A stretch of 64,000 nt of DNA from Saccharopolyspora hirsuta (GCF_008630535.1 NZ_VWPH01000015.1:1-64000), one strand, 5' to 3'; shown: positions 49,342-59,119, counted from the first letter of the stretch. The notes: generated by a model from the sequence alone, not told the origin. Made by a program: numbers and translations.

Positions 49342-51686
49342 GACCGGGCCTCCTCGATCAGCCGACGCACCGCCGACGGGGTCAGCGGGGTGGTGTCGAC
49401 GCCGGTCACGCCCAGCGCGTGCTCGACGGCGCTCGCGATCGCGGCCGGTGGGCCGATGATGCCCGCCTCACCGGCCCCCTTGATGCCGAACGGGATCTCG
49501 GGCGCCGGGCTGCACAGCTCCTCGGTGGTGATGTCGGGGATCTCGCCGGCCGTGGGCAGCGCGTAGTCGGCGAACGTGGTGGCCAGCGGTTGCCCGTCCT
49601 CGTAGGGCAGCTGCTCGTGCAGCGCCCCGCCGATGCCCTGCGCGACCCCGCCGTGGATCTGCCCGGCCACGGTGAGCGGGTTGATGACGCGCCCGCAGTC
49701 GTGCACCGCCGCGTACCGCCGCACCCGCACCACGCCGGTGCCGGGATCGACCTCGACGACCGCGGCGTGCGTGGAGTTGGTGTAGTTCGCCGCCGCGTTC
49801 ATCTTGCCGTCCGGGCGCGGCCCGTGGTCGATGCCGGGCGGCTCGTAGCTGGCCCGCGCGTCCAGGCCCGGGGCGGTTCCCGGCGGCAGCTCGAAGGTGC
49901 GGGTCAGCGCCACCCGGGCGATCTGCGCCCAGGGCACCGCGCTGCCGGGGCTGCCGCGCACCTGGAACCCGCCGTCGGCCAGCTCCAGGTCCTCCGGCGC
50001 GGCCTCCAGCAGGTGCGCGGCGATCTCGGTTCCCTTGCGCCGCAGCACTTCCGCGGCCTGCGCGATGGCGCCACCGGCCACCACCGCGCTGCGGCTGGCG
50101 TAGCTGCCCAGGCCGAACGGGGCGGTGTCGGTGTCGCCCATCACCACCCGAACCTGGTCGATCGGCAGGGCCAGCGCCTCGGCGACGAGGGTCGCCACCG
50201 AGGTGTGCGCGCCCTGGCCCATCGCCGAGATGCCCACCGCGACGGTGACCCCGCCGTCGGGGTCGAAGCGCAGGTCCGCCGAGTCCTGGCCGCTGCGGAT
50301 TCCGGTGACGGAGAAGGCGCTGGCGGCCACCCCCTCGATGTAGGTGGCGTACCCGACGCCCAGGTGCGCGCCCGGCTCGGCGCGCTCGCGCTCCTCCGCC
50401 AGCATCCGCTCGCCGATCTCCACCGCCCGTTCGAAAGCCGCGCGGTGGCTGCCGGAATCCAGCCGCGCGCCCGCGGCGGTCTCGTACGGCAGGTCGTCCG
50501 GGTCGAGGATCATCCGGCGGCGCAGGTCGAGCGGATCGATGCCCAGCTCGCGGCCGATCTTGTCCACCAACCGCTCGATCGCGAAGGTGCCCTCCGGCAT
50601 GCCGTAACCGCGGTAGCCGCCGAGCGGGGTCTTGTTGGTGACCACGCCCTCGACCGCCACGCACTGGTGCGGGATCCGGTACGGCCCGCACAGCGACCCG
50701 ACCGCCACCAGGCTCGGGCCGAAGCCGCCCGGGAACGCCTCCCCGGAGCCGAGGTCGGTGCGCACCCGTCCGCGCAGCGCCGCGATGGTGCCGTCCTCGC
50801 GGACCGCCGCGGACAGCTCGATGCGCGTGTCCCGGGCGTGGCAGGAGGTCAGCAGGTGCTCGTGGCGGTCCTCGATCCAGCGGACCGGGCGGCGCAGCCG
50901 CATCGCCAGCCACGGCACCAGGTAGTCCTCGGGGTACAGCTGGTTCTTCTGGCCGAAGCCGCCCCCGACGTCGGGCGTGATCACCCGGACGTCCCGCTCG
51001 GCCAGGCCGAGCACGCCGGCCAGCATCGTGCGCACCAGGTGCGCGGCCTGGGTGGAGATCCACACGGTGAGCCGGTCGCCGTCGTGCTCGGCCACCACCC
51101 CGCGCGTTTCCAGCGGAGCGGCCGCGTGGCGCTGCGTGGTGTAGGTGCCGCTGATCGTGCGGAAGCGCTCGAACGCCGCGTCCACGGCCGGGTTCTCCGG
51201 TGCCATCGAGAGCAGCAGGTTGTCGCCCCACTCCGGGTAGAGCAGCGGCGCGTCGGCGGCCAGCGCCGCATCAGCGGTGGCAACGGTGGGCAGTGGTTCG
51301 AGCTCGACGTCAACGAGCTCGGCGGCGTCCTCGGCGAGGTAGCGGTCGTCGGCGACCACCACCGCCAGCGGACATCCGACGTAGCGGACCCGCTCGTGCG
51401 CCAGCAGGGACTGCCGGACCGGGCGCACCCACTCGACCAGGTCGGGGAGGGGGCCGATGGGCAGGTCCGCGCCGCTGAACGCGGCGTGCACACCTGGTGA
51501 TCCCAGCGCTGCGGAGGTGTCGACGGCGCGCACTTCGGCGTGCGGCAGCTCGCTGCGGACGAACGCGGCCTCGACCATGCCAGGTCGCACCACGTCGGCG
51601 ATGTACCGGCCGCGGCCGGTCAGGAGGCGGTCGTCCTCGATCCGGGGCACGCGTGCGCCGATCAGCGTCGGGCGTGTGCTCTGCAT
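49338..51686 (-). CDS. molybdopterin-binding large subunit of a xanthine-oxidase-family hydroxylase
   Basis: 782 residues from ATG 51684-51686 with GGGAGG upstream. RIEDDRLLTGRGRYIADV is the usual start of CoxL/CutL-type subunits. Further motifs are DVGGGFGQKN, GGYRGYGMPEGTFAIERL, MGQGAHTSVATLVAEAL and the catalytic Glu in IKGAGEAGIIGPP. The segment where true CO dehydrogenases carry AYxCSFR reads GGYRGYG here, so it is not a CO dehydrogenase of form I; it probably hydroxylates an aromatic, heterocycle or aldehyde. No maturation genes (coxD/E/F-like) are next to it. Confidence 0.9.
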   Translation of the reverse strand: MQSTRPTLIGARVPRIEDDRLLTGRGRYIADVVRPGMVEAAFVRSELPHAEVRAVDTSAALGSPGVHAAFSGADLPIGPLPDLVEWVRPVRQSLLAHERVRYVGCPLAVVVADDRYLAEDAAELVDVELEPLPTVATADAALAADAPLLYPEWGDNLLLSMAPENPAVDAAFERFRTISGTYTTQRHAAAPLETRGVVAEHDGDRLTVWISTQAAHLVRTMLAGVLGLAERDVRVITPDVGGGFGQKNQLYPEDYLVPWLAMRLRRPVRWIEDRHEHLLTSCHARDTRIELSAAVREDGTIAALRGRVRTDLGSGEAFPGGFGPSLVAVGSLCGPYRIPHQCVAVEGVVTNKTPLGGYRGYGMPEGTFAIERLVDKIGRELGIDPLDLRRRMILDPDDLPYETAAGARLDSGSHRAAFERAVEIGERMLAEERERAEPGAHLGVGYATYIEGVAASAFSVTGIRSGQDSADLRFDPDGGVTVAVGISAMGQGAHTSVATLVAEALALPIDQVRVVMGDTDTAPFGLGSYASRSAVVAGGAIAQAAEVLRRKGTEIAAHLLEAAPEDLELADGGFQVRGSPGSAVPWAQIARVALTRTFELPPGTAPGLDARASYEPPGIDHGPRPDGKMNAAANYTNSTHAAVVEVDPGTGVVRVRRYAAVHDCGRVINPLTVAGQIHGGVAQGIGGALHEQLPYEDGQPLATTFADYALPTAGEIPDITTEELCSPAPEIPFGIKGAGEAGIIGPPAAIASAVEHALGVTGVDTTPLTPSAVRRLIEEARS

Positions 51687-51820
51687 CCGGCCTCCCGGTC
51701 GCCGCGGCATCCCGCCTGCTGCCGGGCAACAGGGGCGATTCCTCGGCAAGGGTGCTGCACCGGTGGACCCCGCGCAATCCACCGGAAGGACGGCGGTGAT
51801 GGTGCGGTGACCTGGGGATC

Positions 51821-52023
51821 GGTGGTGATAGCGGGTGAGGTCGGGGCGGAGAGGTCCGGTTGGGGAGGGGGTTGGGTTTGGGTTCAAAGCGGTGGGTGGC
51901 TGCTTTGCGCGGTGCAGCGATTTCAATCGAAATTGCGTCGTTGTCGACGGAGCCTGCGGTGGCGCAGCAGGCAATTTCAATCGAAATCGCGTGAGGTTCG
52001 CCGCTTCGCGCACGGCCGTGGTA
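51821..52023 (-). repeat. family A intergenic repeat, copy A5 (203 bp, inverted)
   Basis: Ends GGTGGTGATA (51821-51830) and GGCCGTGGTA (52014-52023). The tail motif gggttcaaagcgg lies at 51880-51892. Palindromes ATTTC-aatc-GAAAT are at 51920-51933 and 51974-51987, with the spacer tcgacggagcctgcggtgg as in copies A2 and A3. It occupies the gap between the hydroxylase promoter and CorA; no gene is seen in 51687-52214. Confidence 0.75.
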
Positions 52024-52214
52024 GTGGCCCGGGTGGCGCGGGCGACCGTGGTGGCCCTGGGGATGGACGCGCTCGCCACGACCTGTGCCAACCCGGTGCC
52101 CAACCGCACCTAAGGGGAACGTGACGCAACCCAGCCACGGAAACCACGCAACGCGAGATCAATGCAGAACGCGACCACCACTGTGAATCGCGGAGAGGCG
52201 GTACTGCGGCGCTA

Positions 52215-53342
52215 TCAGAGCCAGTTTCGGCGTTTGAAGATCGTGTAGAGGCTCAGGCAGACCGCCAGCATCAGGACTACCGCGAACGGGTAGCCGAGGT
52301 TCCAGTGCAGTTCCGGCATCAGGTCGAAGTTCATGCCGTAGACCGTGCCGATCAGGGTGGGGGCGAACAGGATCGCCGCCCAGGCCGAGATCTTCTTCAC
52401 CTCCTCGTTCTGGGCGAGGCTGGCCTCGGTCATCTTCTGCATCTCCTCGTTCTGCGCCTGGGTGACCAGCGTGGCGTTGACGGTCAGGATCTTGTCCAGC
52501 AGCTGCCGGAAGCCCTCCGCGCGCTCGCCGACCGTGGTGGCGTGGTCGGCCACGTCGCGCAGGTAGCGCTGCAGCTCCTCGTCGATGCCGTACTTGTTGA
52601 ACCCCGCTTCCAGGTTGCGCAGGATGCCCAGCAGCGGCTGCGTGGCGCGCTGGAACTCGATGACCTCGCGGGTCAGCTCGTAGATGCGCCGCGACACGTG
52701 CGGCTCGGTCTGGAAGACCTCGGTCTCGATCTCGTCGATGTCGTTCTGCAGCCCGGCGATCACCGGGGCGTAGCCGTCCACGACGTTGTCCAGGACCGCG
52801 TACAGCACCGCCTCGGGGCCGCGGCGCAGCAGGTCGGGGTCCTCCTCCATGCGCCGGCGGACCGCCGACATGTCGGGGGACTGGCCGTGGCGGACGGTGA
52901 GCACGAAGTTGGTGCCGATGAACAGGTGCAGCTCGCCGAAGCTGACCTCCTCGGCCTCGTCCACGTAGGTCGCGGCGCGCAGCACCACGAACAGCGTGTC
53001 GCCGTAGCGCTCGATCTTCGGCCGCTGGTGCGCGACGATCGCGTCCTCGACGGCCAGCTTGTGCAGGTCGAACTCCTCGGCCGCGGCCTGCAGCTCCTCC
53101 TCGGCCGGTCGGTACAGCCCGATCCACGCCATCGTGCCGGGCTCGCGGCGCAGCTGCCGGTAGGTCTCGGCCAGGCTCGCCGGGGTGGCGATCCGGACGC
53201 CGTCGCGGTAGATCGCGGTGTCGATCAGCGGCCGGTCGGCCAGCGGTCGCTCGTCCTCCGAACGCGGGTCCATCGAGTGCTCGGGCGCTTCGGGCTCGGT
53301 TCGCCGGGGCTTGCGCAGCGACCGGGGACGCCATTCGGGCAC
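52215..53342 (-). CDS. CorA-family magnesium/cobalt transporter
   Basis: 375 residues from GTG 53340-53342, with AGGAGG six bases upstream. The long N-terminal cytosolic domain and coiled stalk end in two transmembrane helices with the signature YGMNFDLMPE (GMN) in the outer loop, and a basic C-terminus KRRNW. CorA pentamers carry Mg2+ and also Co2+ or Ni2+. It is 66 bp downstream of the methyltransferase that ends the riboswitch-controlled transporter operon and may be transcribed with it, which would favour cobalt as a relevant ion. Confidence 0.9.
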   Translation of the reverse strand: MPEWRPRSLRKPRRTEPEAPEHSMDPRSEDERPLADRPLIDTAIYRDGVRIATPASLAETYRQLRREPGTMAWIGLYRPAEEELQAAAEEFDLHKLAVEDAIVAHQRPKIERYGDTLFVVLRAATYVDEAEEVSFGELHLFIGTNFVLTVRHGQSPDMSAVRRRMEEDPDLLRRGPEAVLYAVLDNVVDGYAPVIAGLQNDIDEIETEVFQTEPHVSRRIYELTREVIEFQRATQPLLGILRNLEAGFNKYGIDEELQRYLRDVADHATTVGERAEGFRQLLDKILTVNATLVTQAQNEEMQKMTEASLAQNEEVKKISAWAAILFAPTLIGTVYGMNFDLMPELHWNLGYPFAVVLMLAVCLSLYTIFKRRNWL

Positions 53343-53408
53343 GAGAACCTCCTGGATGTCGGAGCAGGCTTTGGCCGAAGACCTCGCCGTCCACGATCGT
53401 GGGAAAGC

Positions 53409-54155
53409 CTACCCAGCGGAGCCCCGGGTCCGCCGTTCCGGCTTGCTCCCCAGGATGAAGAAGTCCGTGCTCACCGGGTGCGCGTGCGCGGGCAGGAGGT
53501 GGTCGTACCGGGTGCCGCTGCGGAAGCCGCTCGTGGCCAGCAGGGCGCGGGTGCGCTGAGCGGTGAGGCCCGCCCAGTGCGGCGTGGCATGGCCGATGCG
53601 GGCGTAGTCGCGCGCCAGCCGCCACAGGAAGCCGTGGTCGGCGCCCGGGCGCAGCGAGTCGACCGCGCGGCGCAGGTCGTGCTGCCAGGAGTGCCAGCGG
53701 CCGTCGGCGAGCAGCACCGCGCCGTCCGGTGCCAGGACCTCCCGCCACGCGCGCAGGGCGGCGACGGGGGCGGGCAGCGTCCACAGCACGTATCGCGCGG
53801 TCACCAGGTCGAACTCCTCGCCGAGGGTGCCGACGTCGTGCGCGCCGCAGGCCACCAGACGCACGTCCATCCCGCGGGTGGCCGCGCGGGCGCGGTCGAG
53901 CATCGCGGTGGCGGGGTCGACCCCGGTGACGTGGTGGCCGAGCTCGGCCAGCAGGGTGGACAGGAACCCGGTCCCGGTGCCGACGTCGAGCACCCGCAGC
54001 GGCCGGTCGCCGCACAGGTCGTCGATGATCCGCCGGTAGGCCGCCCGCCACTCGTCGCGCTTGTGCTCGGGGTAGTTCTGGTAGAAGCGGTCGTAGGCGG
54101 GTGCTCGCTGCTGCCAGTTGTCGCGGACGGCGGCCAGGGCGCGGGGGTCGGTCAT
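53409..54155 (-). CDS. class I SAM-dependent methyltransferase in the riboswitch operon
   Basis: 248 residues. VLDVGTGTGFLSTLLAELGH (motif I), VTGVDPATAML, and LAPDGAVLLADGRWHSW. The N-terminus (NWQQRAPAYDRFYQNYPE) is typical of small cytosolic methyltransferases. Its ATG overlaps the ATPase stop (ATGA), so it belongs to the B12-riboswitch transcription unit. A role in making or modifying a metal-binding or corrinoid-related ligand imported by the transporter is possible but unproven. Homologous placement elsewhere should be checked. Confidence 0.82.
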   Translation of the reverse strand: MTDPRALAAVRDNWQQRAPAYDRFYQNYPEHKRDEWRAAYRRIIDDLCGDRPLRVLDVGTGTGFLSTLLAELGHHVTGVDPATAMLDRARAATRGMDVRLVACGAHDVGTLGEEFDLVTARYVLWTLPAPVAALRAWREVLAPDGAVLLADGRWHSWQHDLRRAVDSLRPGADHGFLWRLARDYARIGHATPHWAGLTAQRTRALLATSGFRSGTRYDHLLPAHAHPVSTDFFILGSKPERRTRGSAG

Positions 54156-55678
54156 CCGGGTTCCTCCGTTCTTCCGCGTGCCAGGTCAGCACTGTCCACC
54201 AGGGAGCGTGCTACCGCAGTCCGCGGTCGGGCGAGAAGCGCTGCGGTGGGGGCGTGTTCGACGCAGCGGCCCGCGTCGAGCACGTGGACCTCGTCGGCGA
54301 GCGCGGCGACCGCGCCCAGGTCGTGGCTGATCAGCACCATTCCCGCGGACGTGGTGCGCAGCGTCGCGGCGAGCAGGTCGAGCAGCTCGGCGCGGTGGAT
54401 CAGGTCCTGGCCGGTGGTGATCTCGTCGCAGATGATCACCGCGGGTTCCGCGAGCAGCGCGCGGGCCACCGCCGCGCGTTGCAGCTGACCGCCGGAGAGG
54501 GCGGCCGGGCGGCGGTCCGCCTGCGCCCGTTCCAGGCCGACCGATGCGAGTACCTGTTCGGCCTCGGTGCGGGCCTGCGCGGTGGAGACGCCGCGCGTCA
54601 GCCGCGCCGTCCGGGCGATCTGGGCGAGGACCGGGCGGAACTCGTCGAAGGACGCCCTGGCGTCCTGGTGGATGTACTGCACCTGCGTCCGCCTGCCCCG
54701 GTGCCGGACGTCGGCGGCCAGGGCGACGCCGTCGAGCAGCACCCGACCGGCGCTCGGCCGGGTCAGCCCGGCGAGGCAGCGGGCGAGCGTCGTCTTGCCC
54801 GAACCGGACCGCCCGACGACCGCGACGCACCGGCCGGGCGGGACCGCGAGGTCGATCCCGTCCAGCAGGCGGTCGCCGTTCTTCGCGACCTTGCTGAGCC
54901 CGCTCGCCCGCAGCCCGCCCTCCGCGGGTTCGGTGTCCGCGGCTGCGGGTGGGCGGGGTTCGGCGGCGAGCAGGGCTCGGGTGTGTTCGTGGGTGGGAGC
55001 CGTCAGCACGTGCTGGCCGCGCTCGACGATCCGGCCGTCGTGCAGCACCAGGACGGTGTCGGCGGTCCGGCGCACCAGGCCGAGGTCGTGGGTGAGCAGC
55101 AGGATCGCGGTGCCCCGGCCGGACATCCTGGACAGCGCCTCGACGGCTTCGGACTTGGTGATGGCGTCGAGCCCGGTCGCCGGTTCGTCGAGCACGAGCA
55201 CGTCCGGGCGGTTGAGCACGGCCTGCGCCAGCACCGCCCGCTGCTGCTGCCCGCCGGAGAGCTGGTGCGGGTAGCGGTCGAGGAGCGCTGCGTCGAACCT
55301 GGCGGCTTCCAACGCCTCGGGTATCGCCTCGGGGGCGCGCGCCAGCTCGGCCATCACGCGACCGACCTTGCGGAGCGGGTTGAGCGCTGCGGCGGGGTGC
55401 TGCGGGAGATAGCCGATGACGCCTGCGCGGGCGGCTCTGCGCTGAGCTGCGGGAACCCCGATCAGATCGGTGCCGCGCAGCTCGACGGTCCCGGCCAGCG
55501 CGACGCCGCGACGGCTCTCGCCCTGCAGAGCCAGGCCCAACGTCGTCTTGCCGCTGCCGGACTCGCCGAGCACCGCGGTGACCTCGCCCGGCCGAAGCTC
55601 CACGTCGACCTCGGCCAGCAGGCTGCGCGTGCCGACGAAGGCGCGCAGACCTCGTGCGCTGAGGAGAGGTGCGTTCAT
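54152..55678 (-). CDS. fused double-ATPase subunit of a nickel/peptide-family ABC transporter
   Basis: 508 residues from ATG 55676-55678 with GGAG upstream. Two complete ABC domains in one chain. First: Walker A GESGSGKTT, signature LSGGQQQR, Walker B VLVLDEPATGLD. Second: GRSGSGKTT, LSGGQLQR, VIICDEITTGQD. This equals DppD-DppF or NikD-NikE fused. It energises the two permeases encoded upstream. A 197-bp gap without a gene separates it from permease 2, unusual in an otherwise overlapping operon. Confidence 0.88.
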   Translation of the reverse strand: MNAPLLSARGLRAFVGTRSLLAEVDVELRPGEVTAVLGESGSGKTTLGLALQGESRRGVALAGTVELRGTDLIGVPAAQRRAARAGVIGYLPQHPAAALNPLRKVGRVMAELARAPEAIPEALEAARFDAALLDRYPHQLSGGQQQRAVLAQAVLNRPDVLVLDEPATGLDAITKSEAVEALSRMSGRGTAILLLTHDLGLVRRTADTVLVLHDGRIVERGQHVLTAPTHEHTRALLAAEPRPPAAADTEPAEGGLRASGLSKVAKNGDRLLDGIDLAVPPGRCVAVVGRSGSGKTTLARCLAGLTRPSAGRVLLDGVALAADVRHRGRRTQVQYIHQDARASFDEFRPVLAQIARTARLTRGVSTAQARTEAEQVLASVGLERAQADRRPAALSGGQLQRAAVARALLAEPAVIICDEITTGQDLIHRAELLDLLAATLRTTSAGMVLISHDLGAVAALADEVHVLDAGRCVEHAPTAALLARPRTAVARSLVDSADLARGRTEEPG

Positions 55679-55875
55679 CGGCTCCCGCCTCCAGAGACGT
55701 GGCCCTTCCGCGCGAAACAGCCTTCCAGCACGCCGTTTTCGCCGGTGGTGGCCCGTGAGCGCTTTCCGGGGCCATAGCCCCACGAAGTACTCACGGGACC
55801 TGAGCAGCGGAAACGGAGCTCATCGGGGTCCCGCCCGGCACCGTTGCCGCGCGCCGGGGTGCCAGCGGCCTGCAT
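55679..55875. other. 197-bp non-coding gap inside the riboswitch operon
   Basis: Between permease 2 and the ATPase gene the reading frames are not convincing. I see only short GC-rich inverted repeats (for example ggcccgtgag...ctcacggg). It may hold an internal promoter or a processing site. Confidence 0.3.
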
Positions 55876-56658
55876 TCAGACCTCGTCCCTGCGCGCGAGC
55901 GCGTGGTCCAGCAGCAGGTTGATGCCCGTGCACAGCGAGACGAGCAGCCCGGCCGGGACCAGGACCGCCAGCGGTTGCAGGAAGAGGGCCTCCTTGTTGC
56001 GCTCGACCAGAACGGCCCAGTCGCTGGCCGAGGGCGCGAGCCCGAGGCCCAGGAAGTTCGCCGACGCCAGCAGGTAGAGCACCAGGCTCAACCGGGTCCC
56101 GGCGTCGACCAGGACCGGGCCCAGCGCGCACCGCCCGACGTAGCCGAGGTGGATCCGCCACCACGGCTCGCCCTGCATCGTCATCGCCTCCACCGCCGCG
56201 CGGCAGCCGGGCGCCAGGGCGGCGCTGCGGACGAGCCGCACCACGGCGGGCAGCTGGAGCAGGGCGATGGCCAGCGCCAGCGTCACCGCGCCGCGCCACC
56301 CGGCAGCGGCCAGCACCATCAGCACCAGGAGCCCGGGGAGCGCGAGCAGGAAGTCGAGCACCCGCACCAGGACCCCGTCGGCCCAGCGGTTCGCGACGAG
56401 CAGCGCCAACGGCACTCCGACCAGGTAGGACAGCAGCAGCGAGGCCCCGGTCAGCGCCACGATCGAGGCACCACCGCTGAGCGCGAGCGCCAGGACGTCG
56501 CGGCCGAGAACGTCGGTGCCCAGCGGGAAGTCCGCGCCGGGCGGCTGCAGCGGTGCGGCCGCGGACTGCACGGAACCGGCCAGCAGCGGCCCGGCCAGCG
56601 CGATCAGCACGGGAACACCGAGCAGCACCGACCCGAGGACGACCGAAGGGCGTTTCAC
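55876..56658 (-). CDS. ABC transporter permease 2 (DppC/NikC-like)
   Basis: 260 residues from GTG 56656-56658, overlapping the stop of permease 1 (GTGA). Membrane protein with a short N-terminal helix and the inner-membrane-component signature region (AVEAMTMQGEPWWRIHLGYV, EAA loop-like). FPLGTDVLGRDVLALALSGG matches the DppC/NikC family hallmark (GTDxxGRD). It forms the channel with permease 1. Confidence 0.88.
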   Translation of the reverse strand: MKRPSVVLGSVLLGVPVLIALAGPLLAGSVQSAAAPLQPPGADFPLGTDVLGRDVLALALSGGASIVALTGASLLLSYLVGVPLALLVANRWADGVLVRVLDFLLALPGLLVLMVLAAAGWRGAVTLALAIALLQLPAVVRLVRSAALAPGCRAAVEAMTMQGEPWWRIHLGYVGRCALGPVLVDAGTRLSLVLYLLASANFLGLGLAPSASDWAVLVERNKEALFLQPLAVLVPAGLLVSLCTGINLLLDHALARRDEV

Positions 56659-57602
56659 GTGACCACCTCGCGTTGCGGGACGAGCCGGTGGGATGCGAGG
56701 TCGGCGGCCAGGTTCAGGGTGATCGTGGTGGCGGCGAACACCAGCGCGTAGCCCTGCACCGCGGGCAGGTCGCGGGCCATGACCGCGTTGATGAAGCCGG
56801 AGCCCATGCCGGGCAGGGCGAAGACGGCTTCCACGACCACGACGCCGCCGAGCAGCCCGTCGACCGCCCGGGCCAGCTGCTGCACCGCCGGGGCCAGCCC
56901 GTTGGGCAGCACGTGCCGGAACAGCACGGTGCGTTCGGGCAGGCCGTGCAGGCGGACGTGCAACGCGTACTCGGCGCCGTCCGCTTCGGCCACCCCGATG
57001 CGGATCTGGCGCGCCAGGGCGCAGAGCTGCTTGCACACCAGCACCCCGACCGGCAGGACGAGCACCGCGGGCTGTTCGAGGAGCGCCCACCCGGAGGTAC
57101 CGGCCGCGGTGGCGGGCAGCCAGCCGAGGTGGACCGAGAACAGGGCGACGAGCAGCAGCGCGAGGGCGAACTCGGGCACCGAGTTGAGCAGGACGATCGC
57201 GCTGTTGAGCGCCCGGTCCAGGCGGGACCCCCGGCGCATCCCGGTCGTGACGCCGACCGCCACGGCCAGCGGGACCACCACCGCCAGCGCGAGCAGCGCC
57301 AGCACCGCGGTGGTGGCGAACCCGCGGGCGATCTCGTCGGTGACCGGGACGCCGGTCAGCAGCGAGGTCCCCAGGTCGCCGCGCACCGCGCCACCCAGCC
57401 AGTCCAGGAACCGCTCCCACACCGGTCGGTCCAGCTGCAACTGCTCGCGTAGCACCGCGATCTGCTCGTCGGTCGCGTGCTCGCCGAGCACGACCACCGC
57501 CGTGTCACCGGGCAGCAGCGAGGTGAGCGCGAAGACGGTGACCGCCACCGCGGCGAGCTGCAGCGCGGCGACCACCAGCCGCCGCAGCACCAGCGCCGCC
57601 AT
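56655..57602 (-). CDS. ABC transporter permease 1 (DppB/NikB-like)
   Basis: 315 residues from ATG 57600-57602, whose A is shared with the stop of the binding-protein gene. LLRRLVVAALQLAAV-type opening helix (ALVLRRLVVAALQ), then LQLDRPVWERFLDWLGG and RGDLGTSLLTG, which are DppB/NikB hallmarks. The C-terminal EAA region (LHGLPERTVLFRHVLPNGLA) contacts the ATPase. Five to six transmembrane helices. Confidence 0.88.
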   Translation of the reverse strand: MAALVLRRLVVAALQLAAVAVTVFALTSLLPGDTAVVVLGEHATDEQIAVLREQLQLDRPVWERFLDWLGGAVRGDLGTSLLTGVPVTDEIARGFATTAVLALLALAVVVPLAVAVGVTTGMRRGSRLDRALNSAIVLLNSVPEFALALLLVALFSVHLGWLPATAAGTSGWALLEQPAVLVLPVGVLVCKQLCALARQIRIGVAEADGAEYALHVRLHGLPERTVLFRHVLPNGLAPAVQQLARAVDGLLGGVVVVEAVFALPGMGSGFINAVMARDLPAVQGYALVFAATTITLNLAADLASHRLVPQREVVT

Positions 57603-59119
57603 CAGCCCAGCGACGCCCGCTCGAAGCGCGCCCAGTCCAGCGAGTTGGGCGGGGCCGCCCGGATCCCGGACACCGCGCTGGACACCGCCACGTTCCAGTC
57701 GCTGAAGCCCCACACGAGCAGCCCGCTCTCCTCCCGCGCCAGGCGCTGGGCGTCGCCGAGCAGCCGCGACCGCTCGGTTCCGTCCACTGTGCTCATCGCC
57801 CGGTGGAACAGCCCGTCGAACTCCGGCGACCGGTAGCCGGTGTAGTTGTTGGTGCCCGCACCGCTGCGCATCCGCTCGGCCAGGAACGTCGTCAGCGGCA
57901 GCGGCGCGGTCCGGGTGAGGGCGGCGACGCCGTTGGTGCGGATGTCGCTGAAGTAGGTCTCCGCCGGGCCGATCCGCGCGGTGACCCGCAGCCCGACCTC
58001 GGCCAGCTGCTGGGCGATCAGCGTCGAGGCGGACTCGAAGCACGGGTCGACCGAGCTGGTGAGCAGCTCGAACTCGAGGCCCTCCAGCCCGGCCTCCCGC
58101 ACCAGCGACCGGGCGCGGTCGACGTCGCGCTCCCGCTGCGGCAGGTCCGGCGGGTAGTGCTCGAGCCCCTTGCCGAACAGGTCGTTGCCGACCTGCCCGT
58201 GCCCGCTGAGCGCCACCGAGACCAGCGCCTCCCGGTCCACACCGGACAGGACGGCCTGCACCAGACGCGGATCGTCGAACGGCGCGCGGTCGACCTTGAG
58301 CGCCACCGCCTGCATGGTCCCGTGCGGCGCGGCGAGCAGCTGCGCCCGCCCGTCGCCGTGCACCAGCTGCGCGGAGTTCGCGCTGATGTCGTGGATGTAG
58401 TGCACCTGGCCGGACAGCAGCGCCGCGACGCGGGCGCTCTCGTCGTTGACGGGCACGAACTCCAGCTCGGCGAGCGCCGGAGCACCCGCCCAGTACCCGT
58501 CGAAGCGGCGGAACACGGCGGGCTGCCCGGGCCGGAAGGAGCCGAACCGGAACGGGCCAGAGCCGACCGGCGCGGTGAAGTCGCTGGTCCGGGCCGGGAC
58601 GATCTCGGTCGCCGGGGCGCCCCACGCCGACGGGAACTCGAAGTTCGGGGCGTGCAGCACGAGCTCCAGCTCGGTGGCCGACCGCGCCCGGCTGGCCGCG
58701 AAGTCGACGTCGAGGAACTGCTTGCGGGCGGGCGAGGACGTGGCCGGATCGGCGATGCGGCGGTAGCTGTAGAGCACGTCCTCGGCGGTGACCGGGCGGT
58801 TGTCGTGGAAGCGGGCCGCGCGCAGCCGGATCGACCACCGGGTGCCGGTGGCGTCGGGCTCCCACGACTCGGCCAGCCGCGGCACGACGCTCATGTCGTC
58901 GGCGTAGCCGACCAGCGTGTCGAACAGCGCCTTCGCCCGGGCCTGGTCGACGAACAGCGAGCTGGTGTGCGGGTCGAGCGATTCCTTCGCGCCGCCGGTC
59001 GGAAACGCCGCGCGCAGCCGCCCGTCCGGTGCGCCACCGCCGCCGCAGCCCGTGAGCGAAGCGACGGCGAGCGACCCCAGCGCCCCTTTGAGCAGCGTCC
59101 GCCGGTTGACGGTGATCAT
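57602..59119 (-). CDS. extracellular solute-binding lipoprotein, family 5 (nickel/peptide type)
   Basis: 505 residues. The N-terminus has a twin-arginine pair (NRRTLLKGALGS) and a lipobox LTGC with Cys25, so it is probably exported folded by Tat and lipid-anchored. The SBP_bac_5 body includes LDPHTSSLF, LAESWEPDATGTRWSIRLR and FHDNRPVTAEDVLYSYRRI. First gene of the transporter operon, behind a cobalamin riboswitch. The family binds peptides, nickel chelates and opine-type metallophores; B12 control favours a cobalt, nickel or corrinoid-related ligand. GGGGAGGGGAA precedes the ATG. Confidence 0.88.
   Translation of the reverse strand: MITVNRRTLLKGALGSLAVASLTGCGGGGAPDGRLRAAFPTGGAKESLDPHTSSLFVDQARAKALFDTLVGYADDMSVVPRLAESWEPDATGTRWSIRLRAARFHDNRPVTAEDVLYSYRRIADPATSSPARKQFLDVDFAASRARSATELELVLHAPNFEFPSAWGAPATEIVPARTSDFTAPVGSGPFRFGSFRPGQPAVFRRFDGYWAGAPALAELEFVPVNDESARVAALLSGQVHYIHDISANSAQLVHGDGRAQLLAAPHGTMQAVALKVDRAPFDDPRLVQAVLSGVDREALVSVALSGHGQVGNDLFGKGLEHYPPDLPQRERDVDRARSLVREAGLEGLEFELLTSSVDPCFESASTLIAQQLAEVGLRVTARIGPAETYFSDIRTNGVAALTRTAPLPLTTFLAERMRSGAGTNNYTGYRSPEFDGLFHRAMSTVDGTERSRLLGDAQRLAREESGLLVWGFSDWNVAVSSAVSGIRAAPPNSLDWARFERASLG

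Noticed and set aside
49338-51686. CO dehydrogenase form I
   Set aside because: The characteristic AYxCSFR loop of the large subunit is absent, so I report only a family-level molybdenum hydroxylase.
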